DNA of 31,147 bases from a virus: IMG/VR virus record IMGVR_UViG_3300042890_000260, positions 1 to 31,147 of that record; one strand, 5' to 3'. Shown here in pieces: positions 16,534 to 24,476 of this stretch. A program made the translations under genes and the position numbers. Below the pieces are notes generated by a model. The model was given only the letters and a program-made list of their open reading frames with translations, did not search any database and was not told the DNA's origin. Each line of letters starts with the position of its first letter. Within the stretch, counting starts at the first letter, position 1.

Positions 16534-17157
16534 TTATTTTCTTGCGCCAGTTTGTGGCTTTTGTGGACGAGTAATCTTGCTCATTGGACTGTTACCGCCT
16601 TTTGGATCTTGTGGAATAGCTTTGAACGGATCAAACGCACTAGGTGTTACTTTACCTGTATATTGCATTTGAATCTGGTTGCCCTTCATTTGTTCTTTAA
16701 CGCTTGGTAGATATGAGTCACCGTATGCTTTGTTTGCATCTTTAGCTCCTGGCATGTCTTCTAATTCAGTGTGATTTAATAGAGGACTATGACTTTCTTC
16801 ATTGTCATAAGCTTGTGCCTCACTGTTAATACTATCATTGTAGTTTGTTTGAATAGCACGAACCATGTTAACGTTGTATCCCAACAATTGAGCAACTTGC
16901 TGAATCATTGGTTCTGTTGCTGGATATCTAAAGTTAGCTTTGATAATCGTAACAGATTGATTACGTAGTTCAGGAAATCCGTATGGATCTTTCTGAATAG
17001 GTGTGCTAGATGGCGAACTAATGTTAACGGCGTCGAACTTCTCTTTTAGATTGTGTGAAAACAAATCTAAGAAATTCTTGTCAACATCGCCGGCGATCTT
17101 AATGGTATAATCGTAAAGCTTTACGCTTTCGGTGATATATTGTTTTAGGCTTCTCAT
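16534..17157 (-). CDS. hypothetical head-region protein with possible protease-cleaved leader
   Basis: 207 residues. MRSLKQYITES at the start holds I-T-E at 8-10, matching the (I/L)xE consensus cut by the T4 prohead protease gp21, so a ten-residue leader could be removed. Residues 13-110 are a mixed alpha/beta domain (YDYTIKIAGDVDKNF, then SVTIIKANFRYPATEPMI); the remainder is polar and proline-rich with PKGGN and a basic end. It lies between gp16 and the 775-aa gene. A late-type GATAAATA overlaps the gp16 stop, 19 nt upstream, and AGGAAT precedes the ATG. Function unknown; a prohead-core component is inferred from leader and neighbours. Confidence 0.83.
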   Translation of the reverse strand: MRSLKQYITESVKLYDYTIKIAGDVDKNFLDLFSHNLKEKFDAVNISSPSSTPIQKDPYGFPELRNQSVTIIKANFRYPATEPMIQQVAQLLGYNVNMVRAIQTNYNDSINSEAQAYDNEESHSPLLNHTELEDMPGAKDANKAYGDSYLPSVKEQMKGNQIQMQYTGKVTPSAFDPFKAIPQDPKGGNSPMSKITRPQKPQTGARK

Positions 17158-17176
17158 TGCTTATTCCTGTATCTAG

Positions 17177-17184
17177 TATTTATC
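17177..17184 (-). promoter_or_regulatory. late promoter GATAAATACTAG overlapping the gp16 stop codon
   Basis: Minus strand TGATAAATACTAG: the TGA is the gp16 stop. It ends 19 nt before the ATG at 17157 and is identical over 12 bases to the element before the fibre gene. Confidence 0.65.
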
Positions 17185-17665
17185 ATTGTTGATCTTTTTT
17201 GGCTGAGAGGATTCTAAGCAGTTCATTTCGATCCAATACTTGACCCTCACCTAACGGTGTATTCTCAATTTCTTCTGTTTTTTCGGTCATTTTGTGATCT
17301 AATGCCGCTTTCTTAAGCTGTAACTCAATCATCTTAAGCTTTTTGTTCATCTTGGCTGTTTTTGCAGTGATAGCATGTCCTAACATACTACTAGCACTAT
17401 TGAAGATTTCGCTTGCAAATCTACTATCAACTTGCATACCCAAATCTATCAAGTCTTTGTAGCTAGTTTTTGCTAGCTCTGCTAATTCATCCATCTCAAT
17501 GTCACTTGCATCTAGCCCACGAACTTGAGGTAACGCATTCTCAATCTTTTCTAAATTGGTAAGTGCGTCTTGTGTTATCTCTTGTGCGTCCTCAGGTATA
17601 GGTCTAGTGAGAGTATCAATCTCACTCTGCGGTAATTCAAAGAGTTCTTCTAATTTCTTTGTCAT
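17183..17665 (-). CDS. 16: terminase small subunit (T4 gp16-type)
   Basis: 160 residues, near T4 gp16 (164), and almost wholly helical. The central part (DELAELAKTSYKDLIDLGMQ, then SRFASEIFNSASSMLGHAIT) followed by a long charged coiled coil (KTAKMNKKLKMIELQLKKAA) matches the gp16 plan in marine T4-like phages: helical core, oligomerising coiled coil, basic tail. gp16 forms rings that select DNA and regulate the large terminase gp17 in packaging. gp17 is not in this window. The start at 17665 directly follows AATAAATACTGTTT with no Shine-Dalgarno at normal spacing, suggesting a leaderless message. Assigned by architecture, not by a catalytic motif. Confidence 0.78.
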   Translation of the reverse strand: MTKKLEELFELPQSEIDTLTRPIPEDAQEITQDALTNLEKIENALPQVRGLDASDIEMDELAELAKTSYKDLIDLGMQVDSRFASEIFNSASSMLGHAITAKTAKMNKKLKMIELQLKKAALDHKMTEKTEEIENTPLGEGQVLDRNELLRILSAKKDQQ

Positions 17666-17671
17666 AAACAG

Positions 17672-17679
17672 TATTTATT
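17672..17679 (-). promoter_or_regulatory. late-promoter-like AATAAATA, six bases before the gp16 start
   Basis: Minus strand AATAAATACTGTTTATG. The element lies in the 13-base gap after gp4 and its stop, and ends six bases before the gp16 start codon. Confidence 0.5.
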
Positions 17680-18116
17680 TACCTGCTTCTACCATTGTAG
17701 AAAAGGTCATCTTCTGTTATGACTCTAAATGTATAACCTTGGCTTTTACAATAAGCCATTGCAGACGCCCACTTAGCATGGTTTATTGCTACAACCATTC
17801 TATCTTTTTGGCTAGCAACTTTACTTTCAATTATACTTTGTTTTTTAGGTTTAATCTCTACTACTTCTGCGACCTTCTGTCCATGCCTGTTTTGATAAAC
17901 TACAAAGAAGTCAGGTACATAAGTAGTAGGTTTTCCTGTGAAAGGATGCTTGTATGGAATGCGTAATGATTCACTAGCCCAATATAGTACGTTATTGTTT
18001 GTATCACAAAACGTCATGAACGTGAGTTCCCAACCCGATCTATACCTAGGTTCGTGTTTACCTATGTATTTTTGTGGGTGCTTTGGAGTATATAGACCTT
18101 GTGCCCACTTAGCCAT
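17679..18116 (-). CDS. 4: head-completion nuclease-like protein (T4 gp4)
   Basis: 145 residues, against about 150 for T4 gp4. It starts MAKWAQGLYTPKHPQKYIGK with the YRSGWELTFM block of the family, then ESLRIPYKHPFTG, YVPDFFVVY and VVEIKPKKQ. The E(L) in helix 1, D in PDF and EIK form a restriction-nuclease-like (PD-D/ExK) active-site pattern, as in TnsA-type folds. In T4, gp4 is needed to finish filled heads before tail joining. The start follows the preceding stop by one base (TAACATG). Confidence is high from the continuous block match. Confidence 0.92.
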   Translation of the reverse strand: MAKWAQGLYTPKHPQKYIGKHEPRYRSGWELTFMTFCDTNNNVLYWASESLRIPYKHPFTGKPTTYVPDFFVVYQNRHGQKVAEVVEIKPKKQSIIESKVASQKDRMVVAINHAKWASAMAYCKSQGYTFRVITEDDLFYNGRSR

Positions 18117-18117
18117 G

Positions 18118-18480
18118 TTACAATACTACGTTTCTAGCAACGGGTATAACTGGTGCAGGAATTACGCTAACACCGTATAATGATGTTTTAGATTTTAAGC
18201 TATTCAACCAGTAACAAATTTGTTTGTTCATTGCCAATGAACCATTGACACCTTGAAGTTCCCCGAGTAGTACTTGAACGTTCACTCCGGTTTGTGTAGA
18301 AATTCGAAACAAAACGGTTGTAAAATTATTAGCGATGTTGGTATCTCCGCATACTCTAGTGAAATAGCCGTGCACAAGGTCATACTCACTGGCATTCACT
18401 CTCATGTTTGCCTGATAAAATGCATCAAAGATTCTTACTGTTCTATCAAGCGATGTTTTGTCGTCAATAATTCTAGGCAT
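18118..18480 (-). CDS. small virion structural protein, T4-like marine-phage type
   Basis: 120 residues, mostly helical: TSLDRTVRIFDAFYQANMRV, then NIANNFTTVLFRISTQTGVN and ICYWLNSLKSKTSLYGVSVI with a proline-rich end (PAPVIPVARNVVL). I recall very similar small proteins beside gp4/tail genes of marine T4-like phages, annotated only as virion structural proteins; that is memory, not a search. One-base spacing to both neighbours marks it as part of a coupled operon. Exact role unknown; a tail or baseplate component is likely. Confidence 0.83.
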   Translation of the reverse strand: MPRIIDDKTSLDRTVRIFDAFYQANMRVNASEYDLVHGYFTRVCGDTNIANNFTTVLFRISTQTGVNVQVLLGELQGVNGSLAMNKQICYWLNSLKSKTSLYGVSVIPAPVIPVARNVVL

Positions 18481-18481
18481 A

Positions 18482-18748
18482 TTATAATGGAACCTGTCTT
18501 CCTGCGTATGTTACTGTACCATCTATGACTGTATTTGTTCTCGCCCCCAATGTTGGAGAACCTGCGCCATAGTTTGGTGTAGCTTCATTTGTTGGAAATA
18601 GAAATACTACATTTCTATTTAGATTAGGTCTATCTCTCATTGAAATAGTCAAACCTGCTTGCGATTGTGCTTTATTAGATGTTACTAAACCAGGTACTTT
18701 TTGATAATTATATGCAACATTTGCACTGTTACTAGGGATAGCAGACAT
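18482..18748 (-). CDS. small structural-block protein, unknown function
   Basis: 88 residues, polar, with few charges and much N, S, P, T and V. It includes TISMRDRPNLNRNVVFLFPT and ends in GTVTYAGRQVPL. This resembles beta-strand-exchanging extensions of structural proteins, but no domain is recognised. Its ATG shares an A with the preceding stop (TAATG at 18748), giving tight coupling to the 312-aa gene. Codon composition matches its neighbours. Function unknown. Confidence 0.78.
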   Translation of the reverse strand: MSAIPSNSANVAYNYQKVPGLVTSNKAQSQAGLTISMRDRPNLNRNVVFLFPTNEATPNYGAGSPTLGARTNTVIDGTVTYAGRQVPL

Positions 18749-19686
18749 TAGTTACTTCCTCCATCGCCGTATAGTGGTTTTACGAAATTGCCTGGTCTGT
18801 ACTCGCCTTGCCAAGGTACGTTTCTATTTGCTTCCGGTGGGGTGATCGTACTTAATTGTTTATCATATGCATTAGCAAGACCAAATCCTTTGACGATATC
18901 ACTAGGTGCTTGTCCATCCATGCCGCCTTCATTGTAAACAACAGACTCATAGTTTATGTCCATCTTACATTCCATAGTTCCTGCGCCATCAGCGTAAGAA
19001 TATGTATCATGGTCAAATTTAGTAATCATAGGATTAATTAATGTATACGCAGTAAAGGTATGTCTGTTAAATCCAAAAATCGTGATGTTTCTAAAATAAG
19101 GTAACTTTAATTGAGTACCTTCATATGTCTCACCGATATAACCCCAATTATTATCACCGGTCAAGTCGTAATTGTATATGTTTCTAACATTATAGTTTTG
19201 ATTGGCTGCGCCAGCCCCGGGTTGAGTAGATGCATTGTCAGCACCAACTTCACCTTTAAACACACCAGTTAAATTTGATGCATCATTGTAATAGTAATTG
19301 TAATATGAATCCCACATTTTTGTAATCGTGTTTAGATTATCATCGTGGAAAGTGATGTTGATAGGATCATACGTGATCTTAGTCTGTACGATTCTTTTTC
19401 TGTTATATTGATTAAGTTCCTGCGTCTTGATATTGAAAGACGGAAGCTTTACAGTTTTTACTAATAAACCAAAATTAGCCCCATTGCCTATATTTTTGTC
19501 ATAAGCAAGAGGGTTAATATCAAAGAAGGTGTGAAATAGAAACTTAAATTTAGGGGTAAGGTCGTAACTACCAGGCCTAAAAATCTTTGCCGCATGTGCA
19601 AAGTCTCTAAGGTAAGGACTGCCGAAATCGGCAGGCCTTTGAGTTTGGCTACCGTAGTAGCCGGGTCCGTCACCTTTGTAAGACAT
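18748..19686 (-). CDS. tail-tube-fold structural protein, possibly baseplate hub or tube initiator
   Basis: 312 residues. The core (KFKFLFHTFFDINP, then LLVKTVKLPSFNIKTQELNQ, YNRKRIVQTKITYDPINITF) has the strand order of phage tail-tube proteins: strands, the conserved LP.F/Y turn before a loop, then TKI.YDP. The region with KMDINYESVVYNEGG resembles the final tube strand. It follows gp19 by 13 bases, as tube-like initiators (T4 gp48/gp54 types) often accompany tubes. Low-similarity duplication of gp19 is possible. AGGATTTAAATG at the start is a workable ribosome-binding site. Exact baseplate position is inference. Confidence 0.75.
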   Translation of the reverse strand: MSYKGDGPGYYGSQTQRPADFGSPYLRDFAHAAKIFRPGSYDLTPKFKFLFHTFFDINPLAYDKNIGNGANFGLLVKTVKLPSFNIKTQELNQYNRKRIVQTKITYDPINITFHDDNLNTITKMWDSYYNYYYNDASNLTGVFKGEVGADNASTQPGAGAANQNYNVRNIYNYDLTGDNNWGYIGETYEGTQLKLPYFRNITIFGFNRHTFTAYTLINPMITKFDHDTYSYADGAGTMECKMDINYESVVYNEGGMDGQAPSDIVKGFGLANAYDKQLSTITPPEANRNVPWQGEYRPGNFVKPLYGDGGSN

Positions 19687-19699
19687 TTAAATCCTAAGA

Positions 19700-20347
19700 T
19701 TAAGTGCCTACGGAAGTTGCTGTACCAGCGCCACCACGTGGGAATGTACCAGCGCCAGCTCCAACTCCAGATTCTAAACCACTTGGTGCAGACTGAATTG
19801 CGTTGTCATATTGGATTGTCATCGCAATTTTGACATCTTCAGATGTACCGTAGTTTAGAGCGTTGTAGTTAACTGACTCTAAGTAGCATCCATATAGTTC
19901 CCAACGTTCTAGGATAATTGGTTCATTCAAACCGTTACCACCGTCAAGAATATCAATGTATGTGCTGAACTTATAGTCACTAGCAGATGCCGCACTTGCT
20001 TGTTCAATGAAGTCAAGTTGTTTCTGTAGTTGTTCACCAACTGCTCTAGAAACGTTACCGGCAGCATCGTCACGAATGTTAACGTTCATTGGTTGCCATG
20101 TGTGCTTACCTGCCATGAATACTGTTGAGTTGTAAACTGGTAAAGTAATTTTAGCGAATTGAACGTTAGGACGTGAACAATCAACTACCTGTCTTGTTAG
20201 TTCTTGTGCGTCAGTTAAACCAAAATTGAAGAACAATACACGGAATCTGTATTGTAATTTTGGCATCAACAACGTACCGTTTGCTGGTGTCAAATCTTGT
20301 CCACCAGATACTGAGAAGTTGTTTAATGATTGAGAGGCTGTTGCCAT
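19700..20347 (-). CDS. 19: tail tube protein (gp19)
   Basis: 215 residues, against 163 in T4. The pattern (RFRVLFFNFG, VVDCSRPNVQFAKITLPVYN, WQPMNVNIRDD, then ERWELYGCYLESVNYNALNY and VKIAMTIQYDNA) is that of gp19: tube strands, conserved Pro, and the late strand ending in I.YDNA. The last 30 residues are a Gly/Ala-rich extension. The tube passes DNA through the tail and lies inside the sheath. Strong AGGAG precedes the ATG, and a GATAAATA late element lies 22 nt upstream, separating it from gp18 by a hairpin, which fits high late expression. Confidence 0.93.
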   Translation of the reverse strand: MATASQSLNNFSVSGGQDLTPANGTLLMPKLQYRFRVLFFNFGLTDAQELTRQVVDCSRPNVQFAKITLPVYNSTVFMAGKHTWQPMNVNIRDDAAGNVSRAVGEQLQKQLDFIEQASAASASDYKFSTYIDILDGGNGLNEPIILERWELYGCYLESVNYNALNYGTSEDVKIAMTIQYDNAIQSAPSGLESGVGAGAGTFPRGGAGTATSVGT

Positions 20348-20369
20348 TTTATATTTCTCCTGTTAATCT

Positions 20370-20377
20370 TATTTATC
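20370..20377 (-). promoter_or_regulatory. late promoter GATAAATA before gp19
   Basis: Minus strand GATAAATAAGA, 22 nt before the ATG at 20347, with AGGAG between. It lets gp19 be made independently of the long sheath transcript. Confidence 0.6.
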
Positions 20378-20385
20378 TTTTTATC

Positions 20386-20407
20386 AGGGCGCCCCAAAGA
20401 GCGCCCT
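20386..20407. terminator. GC hairpin between gp18 and gp19
   Basis: AGGGCGC (20386-20392) pairs with GCGCCCT (20401-20407) over 7 bp around an 8-nt loop. No T run follows on either strand, so it may be a pause or 3'-end-protecting hairpin for gp18 mRNA rather than a full terminator. Confidence 0.5.
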
Positions 20408-20414
20408 TAATAAA

Positions 20415-23400
20415 TTATGCTCCTGATAGTTCACCTGTATTCAATATACGCATTGGTATATAGATGAATTCAGCTGCCTTAACAGGTTCGATTGCAACGT
20501 CAACCCATAGCTCGTTTCTGTCGATACGTGCTGGTGTGTTATTGCTTGAATCACAAACTACTAGATAGTCATAGATACCGCGCTTTGCTACCAAGTCTAA
20601 GCATAGAGATTCGATAGTGTTAGCAATCTGACCTCTGGTGAAGCCATCATTAGGTTCGAACACATATGGACGACCTGCTAATGTTAACTGTCTACGCATG
20701 TAAGCAATCAAACGAGCAACGTTAGTTCTGTCTAATGCAGAGCTAGAGTTAAAGCTTGTCTTGTTACCGTAGTTCAATAGACCTTGACCAGTGAAGAACA
20801 CTAGCGGGTTAATGAAGTTGACATATAGAACGTCACGAACACCTAAGCGTGTCTTGATTGTAACGAATTCACCAGTTTGTCTATTGATATAACCGATGTT
20901 AGTTGCGTTATCAATGATACCACGGCGTGTACCTGCAGCCGCTAACCAAGGATAAGCAATGTTATCGTTTCTAATAAATGTTCTCAACATCATGTGTGAT
21001 GGGGGAACAGCAACCAAGTTACCTGATAGGTCACTTGTTAATCCACTTGGATAGAATAGACCCAAGTATGTATTGCGTGTTACACAACCTTCTTCACCTG
21101 TGCTTTGAGCACCTGCGGCGTTAGTTGCCCATGCTTGAATGTCAGTTGCACTATCAGATAGACCCATTGGGGTGTCACCTAAGATGTAACCTGTCTCACC
21201 ACGATCAGCATTCAACACAACCATGTTAGGTTGTAGTTCTGGATATGCTGGTGTAGCCATCAAGTTGAAGAAGTTATCTTCATCACGAATATCCGTATTA
21301 GTGTCGATTGCGGCACGTAGTGCTTCAACAACCATATTACGTTGTGCTAGACGACCCATGTAAGGAGCGCCATTAGCCATTAGACCACTTACTGATACCC
21401 ATGCATTTCTCTCTGTTGGTAGAGATTGTCCAGGGAAATTCTGAATGCTAAAGTAGTTTTGTTTGAACTGTTTAACATTATAACCTGAACGGCGTGTGTT
21501 GAATAACAACATACCTGTTGGGTATAGTGCATCATCAGGTGCATCCAAATCTAAGTAGTTGCTTGTCAACAAGCTAACAATAGTTGGGATAGGATCATCA
21601 GTTACTGATGTTGTTGCGTTTGTTGCCCAACGTGCATCAGAAAACAATACACCGTTTGAATCAGTTTGATTAGCATTGTCAATTAGAACCCACTGATTTG
21701 CACCGCTGACAGATTGCCAACGACTGATTACTGGATAAGTTTCCAAATTGCTTGTATCGATCCACAAATCACCGTATACTAATACAGTACCATCACTTTG
21801 AGTTGTTGGTTCTGTTGGGCTTACGATAGGACCATTAGGGTCTGTGTTACCTGCACCGCTTGGTAGTGGGAAACCATTCAAGTCATAAGGTTGATTTTTA
21901 TAGCCTCTCCAACCATTAGATGTGTTAACCATAATGTCAACTTGGTCTACTACTGAGTAGAACCAGTTTGAATTATTAACAGGATTTGCTACAGGAGCAC
22001 CATCGTTAGCTGTGTAATCAAAAATTACCCAGTTACTCAATTCATACTTATAAGCTGTTGTTGCCGAACCTGTAACATATGTTACACCAGTAATACCGCC
22101 GCTAACGTCTATAGAAAGAACTTTGATTTGTAAATCGTTAGTTGTTACCTCGCCACCTAAATCGTCGCCGGCTATAGTTATTATATCACCGGCTGCATAA
22201 CCAGTACCAGCATTACCAAATGTATTTGGACTGACAACATATGCACCGTTACTTAATGTAACTGTGAATGTTGCATTTGCGCCGCCACCTGTTGTTGCAG
22301 ATTGTGCTACTCCACTGAATACTGTTTGAACACAGCTATAATATCTTACACCATCTGTTGCAACAGTAAATCCAGCTTCTGCTAGAACACCGTTAGATTT
22401 ATACTCATATGTACCGGATGGTTCAATATCGTCTACTACAATTACGCCACCTTCAGTATGTGTCAATTGAATTGCACCTGATGTGGCTACTGTTGCAGTA
22501 GTGAAGGGAATATTTGCCGCTGACCATGCAATTGTAAAATCACTAGCGTCAGCACCTTCAGGAATAGATACAGTATATGCAGTACTTAAAGAGTTACTAC
22601 CTGGAGTAGAAACGTTTACATACAACAAGTATGGGCCTGAACCAGTTGGACTAAGTGCAGAAAAGTCAGGTGCTGTATTTGTACCTGTAACTACTGTAGG
22701 ACCAGTCGCTACACGCTTCCATAGATTTACCGGAGCTAAATTGAACGAATTGTTTTGTGTATATTGAGCATATACCGTATCAGCAGGAATTGCTTGACCG
22801 CCAGTAGGATCTAATGCATAAATTGCACTAACGTCACCTTGTGCAAGAGTTACTGTTTTAGTTTCCCAAGATGCAGTAACGTTTGACCATTCTTGCACAG
22901 TTGGGTTTAGACCTGTACCGCCAACTTTCATCCATACAGAACCTGTTGGACGAGGATATGTTTGTCCGGCGGCCCATAGTGGCTGTTGTGCGCTTGTTCC
23001 CCATGACATTACTGGTTGATAGTATGTACCAGGAGCAATACCTAAATCAGTAAGAACCGTGCCTGATCCCGTAGAAATAGTAAGAAATCTTGGAGCACTA
23101 CTAGCACCTTCTGGGAAAGCTTGGAAAATACATAATTTGCCATCACGTACAGATGCTGATAAGTAACCCCAACCTAAACTATTGATTACTCCTGCAACAC
23201 CAGTAACGTTTCCGATACCGCCGCCTGCGTCAGGAACACTGATCGCAACTGTTACGTCACCATCCATGTTAAGATTGAATGAGTTTCCTGCTGTTAGTGC
23301 AGGAGATGATGCTGAGCCTTGTACTGTAGGCCAATCTTCGCGCCATAATTTACTACCAATTGGTGCCCATACATTATCAGTTAACTTATAGAAGAACTGA

Positions 23401-24002
23401 TGTGATGTGGTTGGAGCATCACCTTCTTGGGGTAATGCATATACTGCATAATCACCAATTGCACCTAAGCTTGATATTGGATCTCCACCTGACATGTAAA
23501 TATCATCAGTAATGATAATAGGATTCTGAATTTCAAAACTACTTGTTGTAGCGTTGAATTCATAGATACCCCATGTTGATGTTGTAGTGTCTAACCAGTA
23601 TGTGCCGTTTGAAGGCTCACCAACTGGTCGACCTGTTTGACCTACTAGACTTGCTAGATCAATGTCTGCTCTCAATACATAACAACGATTTGAAGCACCA
23701 AGCACAGAATATGCTGCCTGAAGGCCGTACTCATTGAGTTCATAACCCTGTAGAGGTGTACCATTGCTGGTCGTATAGAAAGTCGGGTTACCAAATAGTG
23801 TAACTAAGTCACGTTGACTTGTTACTTGGTATAGTTTATTAGCGTTTGCCGCTGTTGTACCTGCTGCAATGCCAACGCCTGATGGTTCAGTCTTATCTTG
23901 CGCTGTTGCTAACAAGACGAACGGAACGGAACCTGGGGCCGCTGGAAGATATTGACTTTGGTCAATAACTTGTACTTCTACGCCGGGAGATGTTAATGCC
24001 AT
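20415..24002 (-). CDS. 18: tail sheath protein (gp18), unusually large
   Basis: 1195 residues, nearly twice T4 gp18 (659). The N-terminus (MALTSPGVEVQVIDQSQYLP, then VPFVLLATAQDKTEP) and about the last 390 residues are sheath-typical, including TGMLLFNTRRSGYN, VLYVNFINPLVFF and the end GYIDYLV-like segment RGIYDYLVVCD with EPVKAAEFIYIPMRI. Residues about 115 to 790 hold inserted beta-rich domains with repeated Trp-rich strands (WIDTSN, WVLID, WLDTT). Sheath subunits contract to drive the tube into the cell; insert domains sit on the outer surface. A late-type ACTAAATA lies 54 nt upstream and AAAGGA precedes the ATG. Confidence 0.94.
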   Translation of the reverse strand: MALTSPGVEVQVIDQSQYLPAAPGSVPFVLLATAQDKTEPSGVGIAAGTTAANANKLYQVTSQRDLVTLFGNPTFYTTSNGTPLQGYELNEYGLQAAYSVLGASNRCYVLRADIDLASLVGQTGRPVGEPSNGTYWLDTTTSTWGIYEFNATTSSFEIQNPIIITDDIYMSGGDPISSLGAIGDYAVYALPQEGDAPTTSHQFFYKLTDNVWAPIGSKLWREDWPTVQGSASSPALTAGNSFNLNMDGDVTVAISVPDAGGGIGNVTGVAGVINSLGWGYLSASVRDGKLCIFQAFPEGASSAPRFLTISTGSGTVLTDLGIAPGTYYQPVMSWGTSAQQPLWAAGQTYPRPTGSVWMKVGGTGLNPTVQEWSNVTASWETKTVTLAQGDVSAIYALDPTGGQAIPADTVYAQYTQNNSFNLAPVNLWKRVATGPTVVTGTNTAPDFSALSPTGSGPYLLYVNVSTPGSNSLSTAYTVSIPEGADASDFTIAWSAANIPFTTATVATSGAIQLTHTEGGVIVVDDIEPSGTYEYKSNGVLAEAGFTVATDGVRYYSCVQTVFSGVAQSATTGGGANATFTVTLSNGAYVVSPNTFGNAGTGYAAGDIITIAGDDLGGEVTTNDLQIKVLSIDVSGGITGVTYVTGSATTAYKYELSNWVIFDYTANDGAPVANPVNNSNWFYSVVDQVDIMVNTSNGWRGYKNQPYDLNGFPLPSGAGNTDPNGPIVSPTEPTTQSDGTVLVYGDLWIDTSNLETYPVISRWQSVSGANQWVLIDNANQTDSNGVLFSDARWATNATTSVTDDPIPTIVSLLTSNYLDLDAPDDALYPTGMLLFNTRRSGYNVKQFKQNYFSIQNFPGQSLPTERNAWVSVSGLMANGAPYMGRLAQRNMVVEALRAAIDTNTDIRDEDNFFNLMATPAYPELQPNMVVLNADRGETGYILGDTPMGLSDSATDIQAWATNAAGAQSTGEEGCVTRNTYLGLFYPSGLTSDLSGNLVAVPPSHMMLRTFIRNDNIAYPWLAAAGTRRGIIDNATNIGYINRQTGEFVTIKTRLGVRDVLYVNFINPLVFFTGQGLLNYGNKTSFNSSSALDRTNVARLIAYMRRQLTLAGRPYVFEPNDGFTRGQIANTIESLCLDLVAKRGIYDYLVVCDSSNNTPARIDRNELWVDVAIEPVKAAEFIYIPMRILNTGELSGA

Positions 24003-24056
24003 TTTCTTTTTCCTTTATGTAAAATTATGAGGTTTACCACCTAAAATGCATACTAT

Positions 24057-24064
24057 TATTTAGT
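24057..24064 (-). promoter_or_regulatory. late-promoter-like ACTAAATA before the sheath gene
   Basis: Minus strand TTTCACACTAAATAATAG, 54 nt before the ATG at 24002. It is one half of a mirror-image pair with the plus-strand element at 24111-24118. Confidence 0.5.
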
Positions 24065-24110
24065 GTGAAACGCAAAAAAGGCTGGTTTAGCGTGCCTTCG
24101 AAGGTTTCTC

Positions 24111-24118
24111 ACTAAATA
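24111..24118 (+). promoter_or_regulatory. late-promoter-like ACTAAATA before the zinc/HNH-like gene
   Basis: Plus strand CACTAAATATAAGATG: the element ends four bases before the ATG at 24123 and the message would be almost leaderless. Confidence 0.45.
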
Positions 24119-24122
24119 TAAG

Positions 24123-24476
24123 ATGCCAACAAAAAGACCCATCTGTCCTACATGCGATAAGAATTACTGTGCTGTAAACTATCACCGCGATGGAGTAGTT
24201 CATTATAGAAGTGTGTGTGATGAATGTGGCAGGAAAAAGAAGAAACTGAAACCTAGACGGTCACTTTGGGCACGCGGTGGATATAAGAAAAAAGCCACAT
24301 GTGATTTATGTGGCTTTCATAGTGTCGTCAATTCACAAATTACTGTCTTTCATGTCGACGGTAAACTAGAGAATATTGCTAGTAGTAATCTTCGATCCGT
24401 TTGTCTTAATTGTATTGAAGTAATCAAGAAAAAAGAAGTTACTTGGAAACGAGGGGACTTAGAGGTTGATTATTGA
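24123..24476 (+). CDS. zinc-binding HNH-like protein
   Basis: 117 residues, very basic. The first half has zinc-type pairs C8/C11 and C32/C35 around a YHRDGVVHYR stretch. The second half has C60-x2-C63, then FHVDGKLENIASSNLRSVCLNC with H77, N84, N89, C94 and C97, which is the layout of a Cys4 HNH domain. HNH proteins cut or bind DNA; several phages use them in packaging or as homing nucleases. Whether the active site is complete is uncertain because the third catalytic residue is not clear. It lies on the plus strand between minus-strand gp18 and gp1, and its last 18 bases overlap the end of gp1. Confidence 0.8.
   Translation: MPTKRPICPTCDKNYCAVNYHRDGVVHYRSVCDECGRKKKKLKPRRSLWARGGYKKKATCDLCGFHSVVNSQITVFHVDGKLENIASSNLRSVCLNCIEVIKKKEVTWKRGDLEVDY

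Larger units (their letters stand above)
24057..24118. repeat. inverted repeat holding divergent late-promoter elements
   Basis: The arms at 24057-24070 and 24105-24118 are reverse complements at 13 of 14 positions, each containing TTTC(A/T)CACTAAATA pointing outward. Between them are 34 bases with a CCTTCGAAGG palindrome (24095-24104). Confidence 0.75.

Noticed and set aside
24070-24093. Weak hairpin with T run as a terminator before the sheath gene
   Set aside because: Only 3-4 bp can pair; the sequence is better explained by the divergent promoter region.
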